Assembly (NCBI GenBank): GCA_022827045.1
Contig: JAJDTQ010000135.1
Coordinates: forward strand, 1 to 8,060
DNA from: Candidatus Binatia bacterium
GTDB taxonomy: Bacteria > Desulfobacterota_B > Binatia > UBA9968 > JAJDTQ01
DNA length: 8,060 nucleotides
Direction of reading: 5' to 3'
Part shown: positions 1 to 6,672 of the stretch, in pieces
How positions within the stretch are numbered: the stretch's first letter is position 1
Layout of the letters: each line of letters opens with the position of its first letter
Notes under the pieces: generated by a model
What the model saw: only the letters and a program-made list of their open reading frames with translations
What the model was told of the DNA's origin: nothing
Databases searched by the model: none
Made by a program: the position numbers and the translations under genes

Positions 1-2
1 CC

Positions 3-128
3 TATGAGAAGCGGCGCATCGATCGCACCTTCGCCAACCTGAACCGGAAGGCCCGGACTCTCGGCTACCGGCTTGTCCAGGCCGCCGTCAACGAAGAAGT
101 ACCCAACGGCGCACCGGCAGCGGCTTAG
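3..128 (+). CDS. C-terminal tail of a protein, possibly a transposase (5' partial)
   Basis: The frame is open from the left edge and ends at TAG 126-128, giving 41 residues that begin YEKRRIDRTFANLNRK and continue ARTLGYRLVQAAV before an Ala-rich end. The basic helix followed by a 'LGYRLV' strand resembles the last residues of several DDE transposases, where a row of Arg/Lys is followed by 'LGF/LGY-x-LV'. No catalytic residue lies inside the window, so the assignment rests on the style of the tail alone and no IS family can be named. A short perfect hairpin (arms 137-143 and 150-156) follows the stop but has no T run. An ordinary DNA-binding protein tail is an alternative. Confidence 0.35.
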   Translation, partial: YEKRRIDRTFANLNRKARTLGYRLVQAAVNEEVPNGAPAAA

Positions 129-1451
129 TTACTCAAGAGCATCGGTCCGGATGCTCCGTACTCCAGCGCGCGAGGGCGCTGACGCGGCGGGGTTCATGGC
201 CTTGAGCATGCAAGCCTGCGACCGCGCCTCTTCCGTGCAGCCTTGACGCGCCGTGGCTGTCATGGAAAAGCAAATTCCGATCAGCCGGCGGGCGCGAGCG
301 CCCGGACCGGCCGTAGGAAACAAGCTGCGGGATTTCTCCAGGTGAACGGCGTGCGTCGCTTTTTGCGTCGCACCTTGGAGTCCGCCAAGTCCCTGAAATC
401 GCGGGCATGTGTTCGGACCGTAACACGCCCGTACCACGCCCATCTTACAAAGAGCATACGCCTTTTCCATGGCGCGAGGGGGGGCGGGGGGCTCGAACTG
501 CGCACCCGGGCGCAGACAAGGCACGTCATACAGCGGGCTGTGTCGGGTGTGAAGGAATACCGGCTCCGCCGTAGAGACGGAGCCACATGGCGAGAAATCG
601 GCGACTGGGGACGAAAAGACGCTGGATATCAATGGGTTAGCCCGAGCGGCGCTTGAGCGGGGGAGGGAGGTCGGAGCATACGGGGCCGAAGCAGCGGATC
701 ACGGACGGTTTCCGGGCGTCAATTGCAAGGAAGCAGCCGGGGCAGTGAAAGCGCAGGTCTGACGGCAAAGATTCCCTGGGGATCCGGGGACGGTTCTGGG
801 GAATCGAGGCGATTCTCCGGAGCATCGCGGCGTATGCCCAGTCTCATACATCGCTGTTTTTTCGCCAGTTTCTCCGTATTACGCGTATTACCAAGGAACT
901 ACAATCAACTTACAACAACTCGGGCCGGACCATAGCCGGCGGCCGCGCGCGGGCGGTGAACCGGGCGAAGGTATCGGATCTCCATGTTGGCGCCGACCTC
1001 GGGAGCGCATGGGTCGGCGACCGTATCGGGCGCCAGGGCTGCACCGCCCACAACCTCAAAAAGATCATTGCCCACCGTGCCGCGGCTCAAGCCCGGAGAG
1101 GGCCCTGTCCTGCTTGTTCGGGCGAGGAAACGCGACCCGTCCTGGAAACCCGGCTGTGCACTTGCAGGAACACTTCCCGGACCGTGCGTGCGGCTTCCTG
1201 GCTGGCGTCAAGGAAACGGGAGTGAACAAGACGACGCCACGAGGGGCGACACGCGCTACGACACTCACTCGACCGTTGCTGTCCGAGGTGGTGGAGATGT
1301 GCCGTGCATTCCAGAAGTCGCCCGTGAACAGAGTGGTGCGGCCATGTCGGGACAGCATGCCCGGCACCCTCTCGTCGGAGTCGAGACGCAGGATGTCTTC
1401 GGGGACGACACGGGCGTCGTTGGAACGCAGCGGCGCCTGGTTGGCGGAAGC
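129..1451. other. Long stretch without a supportable gene
   Basis: About 1.3 kb in which overlapping frames are open on both strands only because GC is high. None has a ribosome binding site, a family motif or consistent codon use. Visible details are a G-rich run at 478-491, a short AT-richer patch at about 841-915 with a repeated GTATTAC, and Arg/Pro/Gly-rich conceptual proteins typical of non-coding GC-rich DNA. It may hold decayed mobile-element or gene remnants next to the possible transposase tail, but I recognise none. Confidence 0.5.
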
Positions 1452-1760
1452 CGCTTCTCGGTGATCGCCTCCATGGAACCGGCCTTCAATCGAGCCGGTC
1501 GTGCCCGAGCCTCGAATCAAACGACCCTTGCACCAACGGGAAGTCTTCCCACTGGAGATCGGCCCTGGCGCGGCCACGGGCATCCTCGATGTCTCGGTGA
1601 GCGCGACATCGACATCGGGGCGGCCGAAATCGTCGACGGCGATCACCGCGTCGCCCTCGATGCGCTCGCCGGTTTGTCCATTCTGGCCAGTGCGCTTCCC
1701 ACGCGCCGCCGCCGGCTGTGATCGGGTTCGTGCCCGCGGACACGCTGTCACACGGCGAAT
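1452..1760 (-). pseudogene. Remnant of a TbpB-like (transferrin-binding-protein-like) barrel domain, frameshifted
   Basis: Read on the minus strand, pieces typical of this surface beta-barrel domain appear in the right order but switch between two frames. They are SVSAGTNPITAGGGAWEA (frame B, about 1690-1746), GDAVIAVDDFGRPDVDVAL (frame A, about 1605-1665), DIEDARGRARADLQW with FPLVQGSF (frame B, about 1520-1600), and GSIEGRFHGGDHREA (frame A, about 1452-1497). In intact members the last motif is 'GRFYGxxHEEVGGVFE', followed by a short 'GAFGA' strand. Here the sequence degenerates after HREA. At least three frameshifts are needed, so no full protein is made. Intact relatives are secreted or outer-membrane-anchored barrels with poorly known ligands. 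No lipoprotein signal or upstream gene part can be seen. Frame A is open from 2024 to 1065 by chance of composition and should not be taken as a 319-residue protein. The match is from memory of the family, not from a search. Confidence 0.6.
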
Positions 1761-2050
1761 GGCCATACACGTCCGCGTCATCGCCGCGCAGCATCCGGTC
1801 AGCAGTGTCCGCAAATCCCGCATCGCCATCTGAACAATTCGTTGTGTCATGACGTACCGTCCTTCGGGTCGTGAAGTCGCTCCTTGATCTGCTCCGTCTT
1901 CCCGGCGTGCTGAAAGGGTGTGGGTGGGTTCCGGCCCAACCCACAGTCGCGGTTGTTGAGTCAAAGGCTGCCCGGATGTTGATCGAACCGGTTCAGTCCT
2001 CGACAACGGGACCATGGACTGCAATACTCGGAATTCCGAGGGCTGGGAAA

Positions 2051-3694
2051 ATGGGGAAAGAGAACAGACCGCCGAGATGGCAGGAGGGCAGTCGCGAGTT
2101 CGAGATCGTCCTGCCTGCGGATGATGATGGAGAAAGCGGCAAGCCGGAGTCCGTCCGGTTCAAGTTCAAATGGAAAGTCTTCGGCACCACTAGGCCAATG
2201 ACGGCTCGCGACCAGACAAGGGGGGAAGTCGCCGAGGCGCGGGAGAAGCTCTCCCGCGCAAGGAAAGCCCTGGACCGGGGCGAGGAATTCAAGCGCCCAG
2301 GTAGGAACGACCTGGACGCGGCGTTTACGCACGCGGTCCGGGCATGGTGCCGAACGCATCTGCGGTGCAAGGACGCAAGGACCGACAACGGCACCTGGCT
2401 CTCGGCTTTCGTCGCCAAGGCCCCTGAACATCTCGTGCAACTCACAGCCCCGGCATTGCGTCGAAACCGTGACGGTGGAGGAGGGTACTCTTCACCCGAG
2501 GAGATGGTGAGCGGCTTGCAGGCTTCGGTAAATGCCTTGCTTGAGGCTGCGTCCAGCCCGCCTCGCAACCGGCGCCGGTTTCCAGCGCATCTACGAGTCT
2601 GCCGAACGCCCCGAAGACCTCGCGTGAAGCCGGGAAGCTGGATCGATACGGGCCGCTACCGGCCGGCCCTGCTCCTGGAGATGATGCGCGACCCGCCGCA
2701 CATCATGAAACTGTCCTACGGGGACGAGATCGATGAGAATTTCGCGCCACACATCACGAAGTGGAGACCGGTCCGAAAACGCAAGCGGATTCCATCGCTC
2801 AAGGACATCTTCTCGGAGGGAGACTGGATCCGCAATCCCTATTCGGGGTACGGCCGGATTCTGGCAGTCCGTAATTCGACGATGGACATCGACTATCGGG
2901 GTCGTGTGGCGACCAGGGTTCCCCAAGGTCTGTCGCGCCTCGAAAAGGTCAGCGATCCTGGTCCGGCGGACATCCGTCCCGTGTCGGAAAGGTTTCCACC
3001 GGGAACATGGATAGAAAGGCACGGCTTCGGTCAAGGTGTAGTTCTCGCCGTCGAAGACGACGTGTTGTCGGTGTTCTCCGTTTACCGCGTCGTTCGCATC
3101 TTCGAGTCCAACGACGGCGAAGGGCCGGTGATCTGGAAGTCAGCCAGGGATCCTGTCGACCTGCGTTCGCCGTGGGGACGGCGATGGGCGTGGTGGTGGC
3201 TGCATGCGGACATTTCCGGCGAGCCGGTCTGCGGGTGCTGCGGATACCCCAATTTCGGTCCGGGCAGCGGGAGCTGGTTCAGCGCCAGGGAATGCGTCGT
3301 GTGCGGGTATCCGGATTTCGGGAACGGAATCGAAAATGACGGCGAACCCTGCGTCTTCCGTGCCGAGGGTGTCTGGCGCCATCGCAACGCGTGGGATTTT
3401 CCGGAACCGGACGATCCAGAGCTGGTGCCGGATGAACCGTCCGACGAAGAATGGGAGAAGTCCGGTTATAGCCTGTCCGAGGCTCGGAACAACTACGATG
3501 AGTTGGGCGTCATGTTCCGGCCCGATGACCCCAACGCGTTGTCCACGGGCAAGCTGACGGCGCTTCGGCACTCGTTGACGCGATTGTTCGACGAAACCAT
3601 GTCGGAGCCTTCCCGGTGGCACACGGGGCACCAGGAAGCGGTCACACAGATCATGGAGCAAGCCTTGGCCATATTGCCCCGCGAGCGGCGCTGA
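2051..3694 (+). CDS. Unrecognised protein with two SH3/Tudor-like repeats and a CPCC-like zinc-binding C-terminus
   Basis: I chose ATG 2051 (547 residues) because GAGGG lies about eight bases upstream and the protein becomes natural-looking from there (MGKENRPPRW). The same frame is open back to GTG 1871 and has an ATG at 1976, both with poorer signals. The N-terminal third is charged and helical. Two similar repeats follow: about residues 257-290 (GDWIRNPYSGYGRILAV) and 318-353 (GTWIERHGFGQGVVLAV). They have the 'G-x-W/V-x-x-x-x-FG-x-G-x-V' pattern of small SH3/Tudor-like barrels. The C-terminus has Cys394, 396, 397, 415 and 418 in CGCCGYPNFG and CVVCGYPDFG, then YSLSEARNNYDELG at 473-486. 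This resembles the CPCC family (CPCCGY ... CPVC ... SLxEARxN), probably one zinc site, with the first CPCC proline replaced by glycine. An Arg/Pro-rich stretch at residues 172-192 suggests a frameshift near 2560-2624. Function unknown; probably cytoplasmic, since there is no signal or membrane segment. Confidence 0.75.
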   Translation: MGKENRPPRWQEGSREFEIVLPADDDGESGKPESVRFKFKWKVFGTTRPMTARDQTRGEVAEAREKLSRARKALDRGEEFKRPGRNDLDAAFTHAVRAWCRTHLRCKDARTDNGTWLSAFVAKAPEHLVQLTAPALRRNRDGGGGYSSPEEMVSGLQASVNALLEAASSPPRNRRRFPAHLRVCRTPRRPRVKPGSWIDTGRYRPALLLEMMRDPPHIMKLSYGDEIDENFAPHITKWRPVRKRKRIPSLKDIFSEGDWIRNPYSGYGRILAVRNSTMDIDYRGRVATRVPQGLSRLEKVSDPGPADIRPVSERFPPGTWIERHGFGQGVVLAVEDDVLSVFSVYRVVRIFESNDGEGPVIWKSARDPVDLRSPWGRRWAWWWLHADISGEPVCGCCGYPNFGPGSGSWFSARECVVCGYPDFGNGIENDGEPCVFRAEGVWRHRNAWDFPEPDDPELVPDEPSDEEWEKSGYSLSEARNNYDELGVMFRPDDPNALSTGKLTALRHSLTRLFDETMSEPSRWHTGHQEAVTQIMEQALAILPRERR

Positions 3695-3923
3695 GCGGAT
3701 CGTCCAGGGTCACTCACCGTCGCCCAAGGCCGCCCAAGACCCCGCCGCCGCGTTTCCCAGGGGAGGGTGGCACCGCCTTGGATGGCAGCCCGAACATCGG
3801 CGTTCGAGCGGCTGGTATCGGAGGCAGGCGCGGTCTCACAGTCCCGCGCGAAAGTCGAGCACCTGCACGGCATCTTGATTGCATCGCAGTCCTCGCGTAA
3901 ATGGAGACGAATGGACGCTCACC

Positions 3924-4169
3924 ATGGCCAGCATCACGATCCGCAACCTTGACGACGAGGTGAAGACGCGTCTGCGCGTGCGCGCGGCCGAGCACCACCG
4001 TTCCATGGAGGAAGAGGCGCGCGTCATCCTGCGTGAGGCGGTGAACGGCCGCCGGTCCAGTCCGCGGAATCTGGCGAGGTTCACCCGCGAGTGCTTCGCG
4101 CCCTTTGGCGGCGTCGAGCTCGAACTTCCTCAGCGTGGCCCGATGCGCACGCCTCCGGACATCTCCTGA
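3924..4169 (+). CDS. FitA-like ribbon-helix-helix antitoxin
   Basis: An 81-residue protein that would bind and neutralise the PIN-domain toxin encoded next to it and, as known for FitA/VapB families, repress their shared promoter as a dimer of dimers. The first 40 residues (ASITIRNLDDEVKTRLRVRA ... RSMEEEARVILREAV) are a textbook ribbon-helix-helix fold: a short strand, then helix A starting DDEVKTRL and helix B starting SMEEEAR. The rest is the less conserved toxin-binding tail. ATG 3924 is preferred because the ASITIRNL strand must sit at the extreme N-terminus in this family. An in-frame start at 3879 would add 15 unrelated residues. The toxin frame begins nine bases after the stop. No clear operator palindrome was found in the 229 bases upstream. 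Confidence 0.88.
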   Translation: MASITIRNLDDEVKTRLRVRAAEHHRSMEEEARVILREAVNGRRSSPRNLARFTRECFAPFGGVELELPQRGPMRTPPDIS

Positions 4170-4178
4170 GACGCTTGG

Positions 4179-4594
4179 GTGTTTGTCATAGACACCAACA
4201 TCATCAGCAATGCCGTCAAGTCGCCGCCATCCGCGTGTCTGTTCGACTGTATGGCAGCGCAGCTTGACGAAGACCTACTTGTCGTCTCGTTGACCATCGC
4301 TGAAATTCGGCGTGGCATTCCGAAACTGCCCAGCGGAAAGAAGACGGACGGACTTGATGCCTGGTTCACAGGCGAACAGGGGCCACAGGCGTTCTTGCCG
4401 GGGAAATACTGTCGTTCGACGACAGAGCCAGCTTGATCTGGGTATGCCTGATGGCGGAGGGTAAAGCCCCGGGCCAACCGCGCAGCGCTCTCGACATGAT
4501 CGTCGCCGCCGTGGCGGAAGCAAAGGACTGCGTCGTGATGACGAACAACGAAAGGGATTTCAGAGGGCTGCGGATTTTCAACCCCTTACGATAA
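4179..4594 (+). pseudogene. FitB/VapC-type PIN-domain toxin, broken by one missing base
   Basis: This would be the metal-dependent ribonuclease partner of the antitoxin just upstream. From GTG 4179 it reads MFVIDTNIIS ... SLTIAEIRRGI ... and stays in frame to FLPG. There the frame moves and stops at 4434-4436. Shifting frame at the G run 4400-4403 restores the family sequence: EILSFDDRASLIW, PRSALDMIVAA, VVMTNNERDF and the usual FNPL ending, to TAA 4592-4594. Adding one G to the run gives an uninterrupted 138-residue protein, the normal length for the family. The acidic PIN residues are all present in the repaired protein: Asp5, Glu42, Asp106 and Asp127 (or nearby Asn124). The remaining coding part is undamaged, so the lesion is recent or a sequencing error in the homopolymer. 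As written, the product would be an 85-residue fragment without the third and fourth acidic residues and so inactive. Confidence 0.88.
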
Positions 4595-4597
4595 GTG

Positions 4598-4604
4598 GAA
4601 GGAG
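4598..4604 (+). promoter_or_regulatory. Ribosome binding site of the FRG-domain gene
   Basis: GAAGGAG, a strong Shine-Dalgarno match, lies nine bases before ATG 4614 and four bases after the toxin stop. It fixes the start and shows that the FRG gene has its own translation signal although it is probably transcribed with the toxin-antitoxin pair. Confidence 0.75.
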
Positions 4605-4613
4605 TGAACGACT

Positions 4614-5639
4614 ATGACGAACAGTGCTAAAGAACTAATCAGCATGTCCAAGGAGTTGCCGCCTCAATTGCCGAGTGCTCAGATTCGATGGGAAATGGTC
4701 CAGGTCGCCGACAAAATAAAACTGTGTCCCTCCGAACCACCGCCCATACTGTTTCGAGGGCAACATACACAGTTCTCACCGTCGTATTCTTCAATTTCTC
4801 GTGGCCTTCAATTTCCCAACTATCGCACTACGCCGCTTTTTCTCTCTCAGCTCTCGGTACCCGACCAAGCAAAATACATAATTGACCTAACCAAATCGTG
4901 GTGGTTCTGTGAGGAGCTTGATAGCCACCCAGCTATGCTGTGGGCCAAAAGAGAAAACATCTTTGTCGACAAAATAGCACTTGCTCAGCACTATGAACTT
5001 GCTACTGGGTACATGGATCTAACGCAATCATTTGCAGTCGCGTGCTTTTTTGCAACCTGCAAGAGAGTCGATGGGATTTGGCATCCGAAGGAGGGCGGTG
5101 AAGGTATAATTTACCGTGTGGATTATCACCAATTGCCCCGTATATCGGACTCGGTTGTGTCCATCGGCCTTCAGCCATTTCCCCGCCCCGCAGAACAGTG
5201 GGGCTGGGTGATCGAGACGTTACTTGCTCAAGACTTCGAGACGAATCCCATTGTTTCCTGTATGCGTTTCAAGCACGACCGGTCAGTTGGGGAGTATTTT
5301 CTCAGTATGTTCAATAACGGCGACGATTTGTTCCCACCCGACACGATGTCGACTGTTGCCGATAGCATCAAGTCATCGCAGGTCCTTCCACTGTCACTCG
5401 CTGAAGCGGCCGTGAATAATGTTGCGGAGGATCGGTTCGGGATACAACAATCTGAAACAGACGGTCTTTTGGAGGCTGTAAAAGAAGAAATCAATCTCGT
5501 CGCGGATAGTTCGCGCCCGACTATGCTGGACGCTGAACGATTACGTCACCTCGGAAACGATTGGGTGCGACGACAGGCTGGCTTCTTCAAACAAGTTAGC
5601 TTTAGGCTGGTCCAGTCCGAGAAGTGCTGGGACAATTAG
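4614..5639 (+). CDS. FRG-domain protein
   Basis: A 341-residue protein of the FRG-domain family, whose biochemical role is not established to my knowledge. The family signature runs across the first 210 residues: ILFRGQ at about 45-50, LAQHYELATGYMDLTQS at about 123-139 (in the family 'AQHxGxPTxLLDWT'), AVACFFAT at 141-148, GEGIIYRVDY at about 162-171 and PRPAEQWGWVI at about 193-203. The last 130 residues are helical and family-specific. There is no signal peptide or membrane segment, so it is probably cytoplasmic. Its base composition is visibly AT-richer than that of its neighbours, with codons such as TTT, AAA and ATA, suggesting separate acquisition. It starts 19 bases after the toxin stop and probably belongs to the same transcript. 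FRG genes often occur in variable, mobile-element-rich regions; a role in defence is inference only. Confidence 0.85.
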   Translation: MTNSAKELISMSKELPPQLPSAQIRWEMVQVADKIKLCPSEPPPILFRGQHTQFSPSYSSISRGLQFPNYRTTPLFLSQLSVPDQAKYIIDLTKSWWFCEELDSHPAMLWAKRENIFVDKIALAQHYELATGYMDLTQSFAVACFFATCKRVDGIWHPKEGGEGIIYRVDYHQLPRISDSVVSIGLQPFPRPAEQWGWVIETLLAQDFETNPIVSCMRFKHDRSVGEYFLSMFNNGDDLFPPDTMSTVADSIKSSQVLPLSLAEAAVNNVAEDRFGIQQSETDGLLEAVKEEINLVADSSRPTMLDAERLRHLGNDWVRRQAGFFKQVSFRLVQSEKCWDN

Positions 5640-5681
5640 GTAGGGGAAGCATTGGACTCGATACCCCAGAGCCACTTGCAA

Positions 5682-5704
5682 AACCCCATGAGAGAGTGGG
5701 GGTT
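5682..5704. terminator. Hairpin after the FRG gene, possible terminator
   Basis: Seven-base arms AACCCCA and TGGGG(G)TT, with one bulged G, enclose a loop of eight bases about 45 bases after the FRG stop. On the plus strand the stem is followed by GTT only. On the minus strand it is followed by TTTT, counting the last arm bases. It could end transcription from either side, weakly; the stem is clear but the T tract is short. Confidence 0.4.
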
Positions 5705-5721
5705 GTTCGGGTGAAGGTGTC

Positions 5722-5880
5722 TTACCGAAGGTTCAAGGACCGAACCAGTGAGATCAGGCGAACAAGCCCGTATTCGTCAATCAGCTTGCGCTCCGGCAAC
5801 TGTTTCCAGCGAGCGTTGCGCCGGCGCTTGTGACAATGCAACCAGAGCCGCCGCACGGTCCAGCCGTCAAGCGACTTCCC
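5722..5880 (-). pseudogene. Possible C-terminal scrap of an intron-encoded protein
   Basis: The minus-strand frame ends at 5722 with a basic 52-residue tail containing VRRLWLHCHKRRRNARW and LIDEYGLVRL. The order, a basic 'WxxRxxRRxxxxRW' segment followed by a final 'YGLVRL', is reminiscent of the DNA-binding end of group II intron reverse transcriptases. It lies in the right strand and on the 3' side of the intron remnant. No YADD reverse transcriptase core is present between here and 6200. If right, the polymerase core has been deleted. This is a pattern impression and could be chance in a GC-rich frame. Confidence 0.3.
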
Positions 5881-6194
5881 CGGCCCACACGGCCGCCGCT
5901 CGCGATCATCCGGCTCTCGCCGGGCTTGTGGTACTATTCGGTTGTCCGACTGCTCACCGCGCATCCTTTCCCACTTCGCCTCTCGCGCTTATAGGGTCCG
6001 TCACTTCGACGCCACCCGGGCACGCGACGAGCCGTCCTTGGGGTCACGTCCAGAACTTCCGTGCCGTGCCACTCGCAAACACCTTGGTGCGACAGGTGGG
6101 TAAGAACGCCTTCGCCGCCATACTGTCGGCTCGACCTTGCCCCGTCTTTGGCCGACCGATTCATCATGGGTTATAGAACGCGGCCTTCGACATT

Positions 6195-6229
6195 CCGGAT
6201 AATCCTGTCTGATCCACAGAACCCTCCGG
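6195..6229 (-). ncRNA. Intron hairpin carrying a candidate EBS1
   Basis: On the minus strand the arms CCGGA/TCCGG and TTCTGT/ACAGGA (one G-T pair) form a two-part stem with the seven-base loop GGATCAG. The six bases TGGATC (minus 6216-6211), made of the closing T and loop bases, are the exact complement of GATCCA, the six bases just before the intron 5' end (minus 6678-6673). In group II introns EBS1 sits in the terminal loop of a domain I hairpin and pairs with IBS1 in precisely that exon position. Confidence 0.5.
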
Positions 6230-6672
6230 ACTTCACTGCTGTACTTTCGAGTATTGCCGCTACATCGCTACATCAATACGCCGGGAGCCCTGATGCGTGC
6301 ACCTCAATTCTTCCGCACCAACACTGGCCATCGGGCAGGAAGGAGGCCCTTGGCAGCTCCGTCTATCCCGCAAATCAGCTTCCTGCAGGAAATTTCGACG
6401 CTTAATCCGTTCGCTCTCGCTACGGCCCTACTCTTTGTTGGCCCCCGGGTGATCAGACAGGAGCGGCACGATGACCTCTCCGTCCCCCAAGGACTTTTAC
6501 TTCCGGGCTTCCAGGTCGCAGGGTCGCCCCATGCGCCTGCCGTATATGACTACGGCGCCAAACTGAGAATTGCGCCGGCGGGACTGTCACCCGCTAGTAC
6601 ACCAGCTAGTCTCGCTGCGTCCTTCCTGCCGGACTTTCACCGGCTGCACTTGCACCAGTTGGCTTGGCGCAC

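Larger units (their letters stand above)
5722..6672 (-). mobile_element. Group II intron remnant, 5' ribozyme part preserved
   Basis: On the minus strand the sequence from 6672 begins GTGCG, the consensus 5' end of group II introns. Domain I-like RNA structure follows: a GCCGG-TGAAAGT-CCGGC hairpin (6628-6644), a matching GCGGG-TGACAGT-CCCGC hairpin (6578-6594), a CTAG-armed hairpin between them (6594-6609), and phrases such as GGACGCAGCGAG and GTAAAAGTCC. A hairpin at 6195-6229 exposes a likely EBS1. The 5' boundary coincides exactly with the beginning of recognisable methyltransferase sequence at 6673. The remnant is only about 1 kb. Only scraps of the reverse transcriptase may remain, and I cannot find a domain V hairpin (34 bases with GAAA and a paired GAGC/GTTC). 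The 3' boundary is therefore unknown; 5722 is the end of the last plausible intron-protein frame. The open plus-strand frame 6254-6769 is its antisense shadow. Confidence 0.6.

Noticed and set aside
137..156. Hairpin after the possible transposase tail as a terminator
   Set aside because: The seven-base stem is perfect but is followed by CGTACTCC, with no T run; not listed as a terminator.
478..491. G-rich run GGGGGGGCGGGGGG as a G-quadruplex element
   Set aside because: Only two G tracts, not linked to any gene or promoter; insufficient for a regulatory claim.
129..632. 167-codon minus-strand frame and overlapping plus frame 243-656
   Set aside because: Four frames overlap here, none with motifs, start signals or sensible composition; not supportable as a gene.
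984..1721. 245-codon plus-strand frame
   Set aside because: No ribosome binding site or family motif, and it lies antisense to the barrel-domain remnant; openness is explained by GC content.
1065..2024. Continuous 319-codon minus-strand frame
   Set aside because: It only partly carries TbpB-like signatures; the rest of those signatures lie in another frame and both ends are low-complexity. It is a decayed gene plus chance openness, not one protein.
3695..3923. Open frame ahead of the antitoxin, and in-frame start at 3879
   Set aside because: Residues before ATG 3924 are unrelated to the family, whose DNA-binding strand begins at the N-terminus; no motif in the rest.
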